Notes: generated from the sequence alone by a model not told the origin. A stretch of 64,000 nucleotides of DNA from Clostridiales bacterium (GCA_019423795.1 JAHZAT010000073.1:5436-69435); one strand, 5' to 3'. Positions 29,044 to 37,293 are shown, counted from the first letter of the stretch. Numbers and translations are program-made.

Positions 29044-29979
29044 ATGGTAACGATTCTGTTAGCGACATTGAATGGAGAGGATTATTTAAAAGCGCAGTTA
29101 GAATCAATTGCAGCTCAGACCTATGAAAACTGGCAGCTGGTCGTGGGTGATGATGGTTCTACGGATGGTACGATCAGCATTCTTGAAGAATTCAGTAAAC
29201 AATATCCGGAACAAGTGACGATCATTAAGAATGACCCGCCACAGGGAAGTGCCAAAGACAATTTTATTTCATTGATCCAAAATTCTTACGGACCGTATTT
29301 TATGTTTTGTGATCAGGATGATGTGTGGAAACCAGATAAGATTTATCTGACATTACAGAAGATGGAAGCGTTAGAGGCAAGATATGGAGAGAAAACACCG
29401 ATCTTGGTTCATTCAGATCTGTCAGTTGCAGATCATAACTTAGAGATGGTTGCAGAGTCATTCTTTCAGTATGCGAATATTCCAAAGAGAATTGTATTGA
29501 ATCAATTGATGGTACAAAATTCTGTGACAGGGTGTACGATGATGATCAATCGTTGTCTGCAACAATATTTTTTACGGCCGTTACCGATGTCTAAGATCAT
29601 CATGCATGATTATTGGGCGGCATTGATCGCGAAAGTGTTTGGCAAGATTGGTTTTGTAAATGAGCCAACGATGTATTACCGTCAGCATGGCAATAATTCT
29701 GTTGGTGCGAAAGATGCAAAGAATCCCGTCTTTTTGTATCATCGTCTCAAAGAAGGAAAGAACAGCTATCGTCGTATGATGATCGAATCTATGGAGCAGA
29801 TGCAGGGATTTGTTGAGACATATGGGGAAGAGATTGATAATCTGGATGTTTATGAACTTCTTGAGAGTTATGGAGAATTGTATTATAAAGGAAAGATCAA
29901 ACGATTGAGTTTTTATAAAAATCATCACGTATTAAAGGAAGGAAATATCCGAAAGCTGATGCAGTGGCTTTGGGGATAG
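29044..29979 (+). CDS. GT2 glycosyltransferase, rhamnosyltransferase-like
   Basis: The 311-residue soluble GT2 enzyme has VTILLATLNGEDYLKAQLESI, VGDDGSTDGT, FCDQDDVWKPDKI and a late HDYWAALIA. The DQDDVW form of the metal motif is typical of rhamnosyl- and related transferases that build cell-wall polysaccharides. There is no membrane anchor. A CAGGAGG ribosome site lies 10 or so bases before the ATG. The sugar cannot be read from the sequence, and no dTDP-rhamnose genes are in the window. Confidence 0.8.
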   Translation: MVTILLATLNGEDYLKAQLESIAAQTYENWQLVVGDDGSTDGTISILEEFSKQYPEQVTIIKNDPPQGSAKDNFISLIQNSYGPYFMFCDQDDVWKPDKIYLTLQKMEALEARYGEKTPILVHSDLSVADHNLEMVAESFFQYANIPKRIVLNQLMVQNSVTGCTMMINRCLQQYFLRPLPMSKIIMHDYWAALIAKVFGKIGFVNEPTMYYRQHGNNSVGAKDAKNPVFLYHRLKEGKNSYRRMMIESMEQMQGFVETYGEEIDNLDVYELLESYGELYYKGKIKRLSFYKNHHVLKEGNIRKLMQWLWG

Positions 29980-29987
29980 GAATATTT

Positions 29988-31157
29988 ATGAAAAAAGCAT
30001 TAGGACTTGCAGGAAAATATGTGATCATGTTTCTGTCGTGTTTATTTCCAAGAAGCAGAAAGATATATATCTTTGGAGCATGGCTTGGAGAACAGTTTGC
30101 AGATAATCCCAAATATCTGTTTTTAGAAGCACAAGAGCATAAAGAGATTCGTCCGATATGGATCACGAAGAATGAATCAGTTTGCAGAAAAGTCAGGGAG
30201 CTTGGATATGAAGCTTATATGTTTGACAGTTTCAAAGGGATTTTAATGCAGCTTCGGGCCAAATATGTGGTAGTCTGCAATGGGATCAGTGATGTAAATC
30301 ATACATTTATGGGACGAGCAGTATTCTTAAATCTTTGGCATGGGGTTCCATTAAAGAAAGTTGGCTATGATGATGATAAGGTCAAGAATTGGGATAGCAA
30401 GGGTCAGAAAATCCGAAGAATGATTCAGGAAATCCCCTTAGGAAAAGAGTATGTAGTAGCAACAAGTGATTTTTATGCACCAATCTATGAAAGTGCATTT
30501 CGAAGATCAAAGAGACATATCATAACATTGGGACAGCCAAGGAATGATATATTCTATGATCAAAGTGGAAAATTTCATGCTTCTCATCAGTTATCAAAAG
30601 CGGCAAAAGGAAAGAAAGTCATCTTATATACGCCGACACACAGGAAAGAAGGTAAAGTGGCATTTCCTTTGGAAGAACATTTTGATTTTAAAGTGCTCAA
30701 TGATTGGTGTATCCAAAATGATATTTTGTTCGTGATCCGGCGCCATTTTTATCATAAAGATGAGAAAGTAGATTTCTCCATGTATTCTAATATAACAGAT
30801 ATCACAGAGAGATCCATGGATATTCAGGAATTATTAATGGATACGGATATTCTGGTTACAGATTATTCAAGCACATATATAGATTATCTATTACTGGATA
30901 GGTCGGTAGTCTTTTATAATTTTGATTATCAGGATTATCTGGAGCATGATCGTGGTATGTATTGCGATTATGAGAAGGCGGCTCCGGGATATAAGGCAGA
31001 GACATTTGAAGCCTTGATGGAAGAATTCGAACGTCTGGTACAAGGCGAAGATCATTTTAAAGAGGTTAGAAGGCAGGCAAGGGATTTCTTTTACTGCAAA
31101 GAAGGCCAGGGAATGGTTGGAGAAACATTGTTAGGAATCTTGAAGAATATAAAATAA
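29988..31157 (+). CDS. CDP-glycerol glycerophosphotransferase family protein
   Basis: The 389-residue protein contains LWHGVPLKKVGYDDD near 117, YTPTHRKEGK in place of the usual APTWR, and VTDYSSTYIDYLLLDRS near 290. These differences from the other TagF-like proteins suggest another acceptor or polyol. The ATG at 29988 lies 8 bases after the upstream stop; the frame can be read from 29964 inside the previous gene, but GGATAGGA favours 29988. It is the last gene of the long operon and is followed directly by a strong terminator. Confidence 0.82.
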   Translation: MKKALGLAGKYVIMFLSCLFPRSRKIYIFGAWLGEQFADNPKYLFLEAQEHKEIRPIWITKNESVCRKVRELGYEAYMFDSFKGILMQLRAKYVVVCNGISDVNHTFMGRAVFLNLWHGVPLKKVGYDDDKVKNWDSKGQKIRRMIQEIPLGKEYVVATSDFYAPIYESAFRRSKRHIITLGQPRNDIFYDQSGKFHASHQLSKAAKGKKVILYTPTHRKEGKVAFPLEEHFDFKVLNDWCIQNDILFVIRRHFYHKDEKVDFSMYSNITDITERSMDIQELLMDTDILVTDYSSTYIDYLLLDRSVVFYNFDYQDYLEHDRGMYCDYEKAAPGYKAETFEALMEEFERLVQGEDHFKEVRRQARDFFYCKEGQGMVGETLLGILKNIK

Positions 31158-31207
31158 AAAGAAGCTTTTGATCTATGAGTGAATCCATAGATCGAAAGCT
31201 TCTTTTT
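31156..31207. terminator. Strong bidirectional terminator closing the polymer operon
   Basis: A 22-bp stem (31156-31177 with 31186-31207, one G-U pair, 8-base loop) begins with A5 and ends with T5. It begins within the last codon of the TagF-like gene and serves the convergent LCP gene as well. Confidence 0.92.
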
Positions 31208-31230
31208 GCATTTTGAGTTGATATTCAGGA

Positions 31231-32280
31231 TTAATATCCAGCACGATAAATGATCTTCTGATTGATACGGCTAAGCTCATCACTGACTTGATAATCCGAT
31301 GTACCAAAGAGGTATTTATGTGCGCGGATCGCATTCTCTTTCAATGTTGTAGGGAATCCATAATAAGTACCATAATAACGGAGCTCTTTCTGGTCCCAAG
31401 GGAATCCCTGCTGATCTTTGATGTCATACTTGAAAACAGATAAGAACATATCAAACAATTCATCCTGACTCATATTTGTCTTTACCTGAGGAAGTATCTC
31501 ATCCATAACAGACATCATCTTCAAAGGATTTTTCTTGGCTTTGTCAAAAATCTTCTGAAGGACTTCTCGTTGTCTTCCGGCTCTGGCAAGGTCACCGCCA
31601 GCGGTATAACGGATTCTGGAATAAGCAACGGCTTGATTTCCATCCAGAGTATAAGTACCGGCAGAAGAAAGTTTTGGAGAATGTCCACCGTTGATACGAT
31701 TCATGTCACCGATATAAGCATTTAAATTCTTTAAGATGCTTTTATCGACTTTTACTTCGATTCCGCCAACAGCATCAACGATATCAGCAAGAATCTTAAA
31801 GTTTACAGTTGCGTATTTTTCAATATTCAGATCAAGATTACGATTGATTGTGCTGATCGCAAGCTCTGGACCGCCCCAGGAATAAGCGGCATTGATCTTA
31901 CTGTATTTTCCATTAATACTTACATATGTATCACGATAGATCGATAACAGTTTGACATCTTTGGTTGAATTATTGATGCTGACAACTATGATAGAATCAG
32001 AACGGTTTCCACGATCTGACATACTTCCAGTCTGAGAATCAATTCCGAAAAAAGCATAGTTGGTATAGTCAGTCATATTGCTGTCTTTGTTTACAGTGAC
32101 AAGCTGGCTGTGGTCAAGACTTTTTGTTGATATTTTCCCAAGTTTTTTGTGAACTGTGGAAAGCGTAAGTCCGACTAATACAGCGATCACAAGAATGAGA
32201 ATGATCAAGATCCGAAGTGGAGATCTTCTTCTTCGTTTTCGCTTTGTGTGTTTGGCATGTTTTGTATGCTGTGCTGTCAT
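31231..32280 (-). CDS. LytR-CpsA-Psr (LCP) family phosphotransferase
   Basis: LCP enzymes transfer lipid-linked teichoic acids or capsules onto peptidoglycan outside the cell. The 349-residue protein has a strongly basic N-terminus (KRKRRRRSPLR), one membrane anchor at about residues 23-42, and an extracellular LCP domain with NYAFFGIDSQTG, GNRSDSIIVVSIN, LLSIYRDTYVSI, KINAAYSWGG and YSRIRYTAGGDLARAGRQREVL. The Arg/Asp set that binds the pyrophosphate is present. It has a GGAGGG ribosome site and lies 79 bases downstream of the WbaP-type gene in the same direction, so initiation and final attachment enzymes are probably co-transcribed. Confidence 0.93.
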   Translation of the reverse strand: MTAQHTKHAKHTKRKRRRRSPLRILIILILVIAVLVGLTLSTVHKKLGKISTKSLDHSQLVTVNKDSNMTDYTNYAFFGIDSQTGSMSDRGNRSDSIIVVSINNSTKDVKLLSIYRDTYVSINGKYSKINAAYSWGGPELAISTINRNLDLNIEKYATVNFKILADIVDAVGGIEVKVDKSILKNLNAYIGDMNRINGGHSPKLSSAGTYTLDGNQAVAYSRIRYTAGGDLARAGRQREVLQKIFDKAKKNPLKMMSVMDEILPQVKTNMSQDELFDMFLSVFKYDIKDQQGFPWDQKELRYYGTYYGFPTTLKENAIRAHKYLFGTSDYQVSDELSRINQKIIYRAGY

Positions 32281-32359
32281 AATGTATCCCTCCAGATTTC
32301 CTTAAATAGTTAAGTTTGTACAGAAAAAAGGATGAAAAACTCCATCCTTTTCTTGCTGT

Positions 32360-33790
32360 TTAATATGCATTTTTATTGACAAATCCCTTAAAGAATGTAA
32401 GAAATAATATCTTAATATCAAGTCCCAAAGACCAATTCTCAATATAATACAGGTCATGCTCGATTCTGCTTCGGATGGAAGTATCACCACGGAATCCATT
32501 GACCTGAGCCCATCCAGTAATACCTGGACGAACTTGATGCTTGATCATATAACGAGGAATCTCTTCTTTAAATTTCTCGACAAACAAAGGTCGTTCTGGA
32601 CGTGGCCCGATCAGACTCATATCGCCTTTTAATACATTCCAGAATTGAGGAAGTTCATCAAGGCTTGTCTTACGGATCACACGTCCAACAGGTGTAACAC
32701 GGACATCGTTCTTGGTTGTCCATTCTTTGGCCTCTTTCTTAGGGTCCTGTACACCCATGGAACGGAATTTGTACATCTTAAAAGGTTTATTCCCAAGACC
32801 GATACGTTCTTGGGCAAAAATGATCGGTCCAGGAGAACTCTTCTTCACAAGAATCGCAACGATAAGCATGATCGGTGAGAATAAGATCAACGCAATGATA
32901 GAACCGATAATATCGATCAGACGTTTGATCAGTTTATTCATCGTATTTGTTAATGGTACGTTACGGATATTGATAACTGGGAGTCCGTCCAGATCTTCAG
33001 TGTATGGGTTGGTGGAAATAAAGTTATAGTAATCTGGAACAAACTTTGTATGCACACCAGACTTCTCACAGATCGCAACGATCTGTTCCAGTTTATGGTA
33101 TTCATTCAGATTCAGAGTGATCGCAACTTCATCAAGAGATGTCTTCTCAAGATAAGCAGCAAGATCTGAAAGTGTACCAATCTTCTTGATTCCACGATAT
33201 TCAAAATTATCACTGACAAGATCATCAAAAATCCCATGAACCTTTAAGCCCCATTGAGGATTTGATTTGATGCGGTCGATATATGCAGCTGCTGAAGTAC
33301 TGAAACCGATAAATACCGTATGTTTGATATTGCGTCCTTTCTTACGATTCGTTTTCAAAATCCTGCGTATGATATATCTGGATAAAAGACCAAAAATAAA
33401 GTTAAATAAATAAAATAACAGATATAAAGAACGAGGAAAGTTCTGAATCTGCCATACAGTGATCACAAATGCAGAAAGTCCAAGTCCAATCAGATTCGCT
33501 TTGACCAGATTCACAAGTTCCTTGGAACCTCGCTGGTAACGCTTTGGTGTATAAAGACCAAAGAACGAATACAATAACAATAACAGGATCAAAGAGCTGA
33601 TCAGCGGTTTCTGATATTGATAAAACTCTGGATAATAGCGGTTGAGATCGAAAATCTCCTGATTCAGCCAGAATCCAAAGATCGTGCATTTAAATCTTAT
33701 ATACCATGCTGCAAATCCTGCAAAATAAATGCAGACAGCATCCATCACGACATGCAGTCTGTTTAAGTAAGTTTGGTTTTGTTTGATCAT
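32360..33790 (-). CDS. Polyprenyl-phosphate sugar-1-phosphate transferase (WbaP/WcaJ type, exopolysaccharide initiation)
   Basis: This 476-residue protein starts polymer synthesis by moving a sugar-1-phosphate from UDP-sugar onto undecaprenyl phosphate. The N-terminal half has four spans and a Rossmann-like CoA-binding-type region (HTVFIGFSTSAAAYIDRI). The C-terminal 190 residues are the bacterial sugar transferase domain, with the reentrant helix KRLIDIIGSIIALILFSPIM, KFRSM, TSLDELPQFWNVLKGDMSLIGPRPERP and IKHQVRPGITGWAQVNG. The sugar (often glucose or galactose) cannot be read. It is transcribed toward the LCP gene and away from htrA. Confidence 0.92.
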   Translation of the reverse strand: MIKQNQTYLNRLHVVMDAVCIYFAGFAAWYIRFKCTIFGFWLNQEIFDLNRYYPEFYQYQKPLISSLILLLLLYSFFGLYTPKRYQRGSKELVNLVKANLIGLGLSAFVITVWQIQNFPRSLYLLFYLFNFIFGLLSRYIIRRILKTNRKKGRNIKHTVFIGFSTSAAAYIDRIKSNPQWGLKVHGIFDDLVSDNFEYRGIKKIGTLSDLAAYLEKTSLDEVAITLNLNEYHKLEQIVAICEKSGVHTKFVPDYYNFISTNPYTEDLDGLPVINIRNVPLTNTMNKLIKRLIDIIGSIIALILFSPIMLIVAILVKKSSPGPIIFAQERIGLGNKPFKMYKFRSMGVQDPKKEAKEWTTKNDVRVTPVGRVIRKTSLDELPQFWNVLKGDMSLIGPRPERPLFVEKFKEEIPRYMIKHQVRPGITGWAQVNGFRGDTSIRSRIEHDLYYIENWSLGLDIKILFLTFFKGFVNKNAY

Positions 33791-34048
33791 ATGATAAATA
33801 CTCCTTTTTCACTTCCTTCTATTATAAGGGATAAAAAGAGATCATACAATGACAAATGACTTAACTTTTTCTTATTTTTGTATTTTGTACTTATTGACAC
33901 TCTCATCATTTTCACGAAAAATGAGAAAAAAGAGGAAATCATTTTTTAGTAACATATTAATCACAGTTTTTACACATTTATAAGATATATTTATCTCATA
34001 AAAGATAAAGGTCGAAACAAAAGATCAGGATCGAAAGGAGAATTAATC
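33791..34048. promoter_or_regulatory. Divergent control region between the WbaP-type gene and htrA
   Basis: For the minus-strand gene a TATAAT -10 (complement of 33821-33826) has a weak TTGTAT -35 at 17 bases (33844-33849). For htrA a TTTACA (33969-33974) lies upstream of AT-rich sequence without a clean -10. A small imperfect hairpin (TCTCAT...ATGAGA, about 33901-33926) lies between them. No operator can be named. Confidence 0.4.
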
Positions 34049-35422
34049 ATGAGTGAATATAATACAAATCAGGATGGACAGTGGAAGACTTCCGAGCAGT
34101 GGAGAGCGGAGGAAGCGAACGACCATTTCAATCCTAAGAAAAACAAAAATGGCGGCAGAGGAAAATATGTTGCAAAATTAGCAGCATCTGCAGTAGCTTT
34201 TGGATTGATCGCAGGGCTTGTGATGCAGGGAGTCACATATGGATTTAGCAGAGCAGGCATTGGAAATGGTGCAACACAGCTTGCAACAACGAAGACAACA
34301 AGCAGCAGTTCAAGTACCAGCAGTAATGACCTCTCAGGTGTATCAAAAAATGTTATGCCATCGATCGTATCGATCACAGGAAAGTTCGAGACAACAAGTC
34401 AGAGTTGGTTTGGACAGACACAAAGCAGTGAATCCGAAGGTGTTGGTTCAGGTATCATCATTGGCAAGAAAGATGGTAAGATTTTGATCGTTACAAATAA
34501 CCATGTCGTAGCAGATGCCAAATCTTTATCCGTAGGATTTGTGGATGGAAAGAGTGCAAGTGCAACCATTCGTGGTACTGACAGCGATGCGGACTTAGCG
34601 GTTGTAGAAGTAGATACAAAGAACATGAAATCTTCTACCTTAAAGAAGATCGCAGTGATCACATTAGGAGATTCCTCAAAATTACAGACAGGAGAAAGAG
34701 CGATCGCAATTGGTAATGCATTAGGATATGGACAGTCTGTCACAGGTGGTTATATCAGTGCATTAAATCGTCAGGTACAGTTGACAGACAAGACAATGAC
34801 ATTGATTCAGACAGATGCAGCGATCAACCCTGGAAATAGTGGTGGTGCTTTATTAAATAGCAAAGGTGAATTAATTGGTATTAATACAGTTAAATATTCT
34901 TCAGAAGATGTAGAAGGAATGGGATATGCGATTCCGATCAATACAGCAAAACCGATCATCAATAAACTGATCAAGAATGAGGCAACAAGTGAGAGTGAAC
35001 AGGCATATTTAGGTGTATCAGGTCAGACGATCGACAGCTCTATGGCAAGCCAGTTTGATATGCCATCTGGTGTTTATGTACAGCAGGTGATCAAGAGTTC
35101 CCCAGCCCAGAAAGCAGGCATCAGTGCAGGAGATGTGATAGTATCCTTTAATGGAAGCAACGTTTCTACAATGGATGGATTAAAAGAAAAGATTTCAAAC
35201 CTGAAAGCAGGCAAGAAAGTTAAAGTTGTTGTAAAACGTCAGAATCAGATGGGTACTTATGAGAAGAAGACACTGACAGTTACTCTTGGAAAGAAATCAG
35301 ATGCACCAAGCACAAGCAGTAACAGCAGCAATAGCAATAGTAATAGTAATAACAGCAATAGTTATAACAATAATTATAATAATGAAAGTTCTAACAGCCA
35401 GTATTATAGTTTTGGACAGTAA
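34049..35422 (+). CDS. htrA: HtrA/DegP-like membrane-anchored serine protease with PDZ domain
   Basis: This is a quality-control protease of the outer membrane face. After a charged cytoplasmic N-terminus there is one span (about residues 48-70), a Ser/Thr-rich linker, and a trypsin-like domain with catalytic His152 (TNNHVVAD), Asp182 (DADLAVVEVD) and Ser264 (NPGNSGGALL). A PDZ domain follows at about 325-410 (YLGVSGQTID, SPAQKAGISAGDVIVSF). The last 35 residues are an unusual Asn/Ser/Tyr-rich tail with no known domain. At 457 residues it is typical of Gram-positive HtrA apart from the tail. A GAAAGGAG site precedes the ATG, and a terminator follows at 35458, so it is likely monocistronic. 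Confidence 0.95.
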   Translation: MSEYNTNQDGQWKTSEQWRAEEANDHFNPKKNKNGGRGKYVAKLAASAVAFGLIAGLVMQGVTYGFSRAGIGNGATQLATTKTTSSSSSTSSNDLSGVSKNVMPSIVSITGKFETTSQSWFGQTQSSESEGVGSGIIIGKKDGKILIVTNNHVVADAKSLSVGFVDGKSASATIRGTDSDADLAVVEVDTKNMKSSTLKKIAVITLGDSSKLQTGERAIAIGNALGYGQSVTGGYISALNRQVQLTDKTMTLIQTDAAINPGNSGGALLNSKGELIGINTVKYSSEDVEGMGYAIPINTAKPIINKLIKNEATSESEQAYLGVSGQTIDSSMASQFDMPSGVYVQQVIKSSPAQKAGISAGDVIVSFNGSNVSTMDGLKEKISNLKAGKKVKVVVKRQNQMGTYEKKTLTVTLGKKSDAPSTSSNSSNSNSNSNNSNSYNNNYNNESSNSQYYSFGQ

Positions 35423-35457
35423 AACCGGTTGAAAAAAGAACCAAAGAAAGATACAAT

Positions 35458-35495
35458 AAAATGGAACCCTGTGAGTAGGCAGGGTTCCATTTTTT
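35458..35495 (+). terminator. Intrinsic terminator after htrA
   Basis: A 14-bp perfect stem (AAAATGGAACCCTG with CAGGGTTCCATTTT) with an 8-base loop ends in T6. The ribosome site of the next gene begins 5 bases later, so that gene depends on read-through or on a promoter overlapping the hairpin. Confidence 0.92.
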
Positions 35496-35513
35496 AGTCA
35501 GGAGAATATGCCT

Positions 35514-35996
35514 ATGGTTATGATCGAAATTGAAAATATTAAGAAGTTTATGGCAGGTTTTTTAGGAGGAAATCTTTTTGATGATTTCTTGATGAGCGAA
35601 GGAAAACTGTCCATGAACATTTCGTATGAATTTGATGGAAAGATCTTAAAAGAATTTTATGATACAGAAGAATGGAAAGAGATGAAACAATATCCATATG
35701 TAACGTGGGAAGAAGAGAAAGAAAAAATATTTTCTCTCGTAAAAGGAAAGAAGACACCGCTGTCTTTTCAATTTGTGATGATGTTAAAACCAGATCTTTC
35801 TCCAGAGTTTCTTGCCAAATATAATCTTGCAGTCCGAGAAGATGAAATAGCAGGATTATTTATCAACATTTTATACGATCGACAGGGATTAAAGTGTACA
35901 TCAGGAGTGTCCAGAAAGACATTTGTACTGGATAAGACTTTGGAAGAAGCGTGGGATCAGGAAGTGAAAGAAAGATTTTTAACAAAGTACCTGTAA
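35514..35996 (+). CDS. DUF5721-like small protein of unknown function
   Basis: This 160-residue soluble protein resembles the DUF5721 group of Lachnospiraceae (IKKFMAGFLGGNLFDDFLMSEG, then a Phe/Asp segment FDGKILKEFYDTEEW). No catalytic motif is evident. Three in-frame ATG codons lie at 35508, 35514 and 35520; AGGAG at 35500-35504 is 3, 9 and 15 bases away, so 35514 is best placed. It sits alone between the htrA terminator and degV; its context does not reveal its role. Confidence 0.65.
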   Translation: MVMIEIENIKKFMAGFLGGNLFDDFLMSEGKLSMNISYEFDGKILKEFYDTEEWKEMKQYPYVTWEEEKEKIFSLVKGKKTPLSFQFVMMLKPDLSPEFLAKYNLAVREDEIAGLFINILYDRQGLKCTSGVSRKTFVLDKTLEEAWDQEVKERFLTKYL

Positions 35997-36021
35997 AATT
36001 TTTCACAAACTTCGGGAACTT

Positions 36022-36050
36022 AAAAGAAACTTTGTTTGCATGTTTCTTTT
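36022..36050 (+). terminator. Possible weak terminator
   Basis: A 9-bp AT-rich stem (AAAAGAAAC with GTTTCTTTT) with an 11-base loop ends in a T-run, 26 bases after the DUF5721-like gene. The stem has only two G-C pairs, so efficiency is doubtful. Confidence 0.45.
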
Positions 36051-36120
36051 TGCGTAGATATATGTTAGAATAAGTAGTAATGAATACCAGATAAGAAAGT
36101 TGTAAAAAGGAGATACGAAT

Positions 36121-36957
36121 ATGAGTTTTCATATTGTTTGTGACAGCTGTACGGATTTGACAGAAGAAGATTTAAAAAAAGGATGTTATACTTTAGTACC
36201 CTTGACATTATTAGTGGATGGAGAAGAAATCATAGATGATGAAACATTTGATCAGGCAGATTTTTTAGCAAAGGTTGCAGCAAGTAAAGAGTCTGTGAAG
36301 TCAGCATGCCCTGCACCAGAGAGTTATATGGAAGCATATTCCAAGGCAGATGATATATATGTGGTAACATTATCTGCAGAATTAAGTGGATCATACAACA
36401 GTGCAGTTTTAGGAAAGAATCTATATGAAGAAGAGAACGGAACAAAGAATATTCATGTAGTGAATTCCAGAGGAGCCGCTACGACTCAGGTTCTGATCGC
36501 ACGTAAGCTCAACGAATATGCAAGTCAGGGAATGCCATTTGAAGAAGTGGTTGATAAGATTGAAGAGTATACAACAAGTCTTAGAACATATTTTGTTTTG
36601 GAGACACTAGAAGTACTAAGAAAGAACGGAAGATTATCAAGACTATCTGCAACGATCGCCGGTGCATTAAATATCAAACCAGTCATGATCGGTACAAGAG
36701 ACGGCGTGATCCAGAAAGCAGCCCAGGCAAGAGGAATGAAGAAAGCACTCGCGAAGATGGTAGAACACATGGGAAGCGAAGGAAGAGATCTCACAAGAAG
36801 ACAATTTGTCATTTCACACTGCAATTGCTACGAGAGAGCTGTTTACGTGAAAGAATTGATCAAGAAGCACTTACACGCAGAAGACGTTGATATTGTAGAT
36901 ACTAAAGGAGTCAGCAGTTTGTATGCATGCGATGGAGGAATCATTGTATCATATTAG
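36121..36957 (+). CDS. degV: DegV family fatty-acid-binding protein
   Basis: The 278-residue protein has the DegV opening FHIVCDSCTDLTEEDL, the SCPAPESYMEAY-like segment, LSAELSGSYNSA, and the late lipid-binding region IKPVMIGTRDGVIQKAAQARGMKKAL. DegV/FakB proteins bind a fatty acid and present it to a FakA kinase that phosphorylates it for phospholipid synthesis. No fakA gene is in the window. The gene has an AAGGAG site 8 bases before the ATG. It is followed by a long palindromic element rather than a classical terminator. Confidence 0.92.
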   Translation: MSFHIVCDSCTDLTEEDLKKGCYTLVPLTLLVDGEEIIDDETFDQADFLAKVAASKESVKSACPAPESYMEAYSKADDIYVVTLSAELSGSYNSAVLGKNLYEEENGTKNIHVVNSRGAATTQVLIARKLNEYASQGMPFEEVVDKIEEYTTSLRTYFVLETLEVLRKNGRLSRLSATIAGALNIKPVMIGTRDGVIQKAAQARGMKKALAKMVEHMGSEGRDLTRRQFVISHCNCYERAVYVKELIKKHLHAEDVDIVDTKGVSSLYACDGGIIVSY

Positions 36958-37026
36958 ATTCTGGTTTTGTGAATAGGCGTGCATATATGTAATAGCGTCT
37001 AACATACATTCATCAGCTGGACTTTC
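36958..37026. other. Short spacer between degV and the palindromic element
   Basis: These 69 bases have no coding frame, hairpin or promoter that I can support. Together with the element, the Rex-like sites and the promoter that follow, they make up the 379-base gap before the hydrogenase operon. Confidence 0.5.
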
Positions 37027-37185
37027 TTAATTTTATGATTGAAAGTCTTCAGGTATTTAGAGAAAAAATAAAAGATAGCATGTGAGCAACGATCGAATTC
37101 CGTCAATGGAATTCGTGTTGCTCACATGCTATCTTTTATTTTTTCTCTAAATACTCGATGACCTTCAACTCATACAATTTAAAAT
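37027..37185. repeat. Long palindromic element, copy 1 (perfect 38-bp arms)
   Basis: Arms at 37053-37090 and 37117-37154 are exact reverse complements over 38 bases. Inside, 37094-37101 and 37108-37115 pair over 8 bp around the loop GTCAAT. Outside, TCTTCAGGTATT on the left and AATACTCGAT on the right are shared with the second copy at 44971. Homology with that copy starts near TTAATTTTAT (37027) and fades near ACAATTTAAAATT (37185). The arms are A-rich and have little coding potential. Long pairing, no transposase and shared edges suggest a MITE-like or structured-RNA element. Confidence 0.85.
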
Positions 37186-37202
37186 TGTTACAAAATTAAC
37201 GT
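37185..37202. promoter_or_regulatory. Rex-like operator 1
   Basis: TTGTTAC-AAAA-TTAACGT matches 11 of 14 defined bases of the clostridial Rex consensus (TTGTTAA-N4-TTAACAA), including the GTTA...TAAC core. It begins at the edge of palindromic copy 1. Rex represses fermentation and hydrogenase genes when NADH/NAD+ is low and releases DNA when NADH is high. Confidence 0.7.
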
Positions 37203-37226
37203 GATTATACACAAAAATGAACCGAA

Positions 37227-37244
37227 TTGTTACGAAATTAACGT
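37227..37244. promoter_or_regulatory. Rex-like operator 2
   Basis: TTGTTAC-GAAA-TTAACGT has the same 11 of 14 matches as operator 1. It starts exactly 42 bases after it (four helical turns) and lies 20 bases upstream of the -35 box, so both sites face the same side of the DNA. Confidence 0.7.
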
Positions 37245-37264
37245 ACAAATTGCACAAAAAACAC

Positions 37265-37293
37265 TTGAATTTGTCGAAGAATGTGCGTATAAT
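37265..37293 (+). promoter_or_regulatory. Sigma-A promoter of the hydrogenase operon
   Basis: TTGAAT (37265-37270) and TATAAT (37288-37293) are 17 bases apart. The start codon of the first gene is 43 bases downstream of the -10, after an AAGGAGG ribosome site. Confidence 0.75.

Noticed and set aside
35318..35400. Tandem AGC/AAT repeat as a non-coding microsatellite
   Set aside because: It lies in frame within htrA and encodes the Asn/Ser-rich tail.
37053..37154. The copy 1 hairpin read as a simple intrinsic terminator for degV
   Set aside because: The stem is 38 bp or more, no T-run follows the 3' arm, and flanks and apex are shared with a second locus, so it is better described as a repeat element. 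It may still stop transcription.
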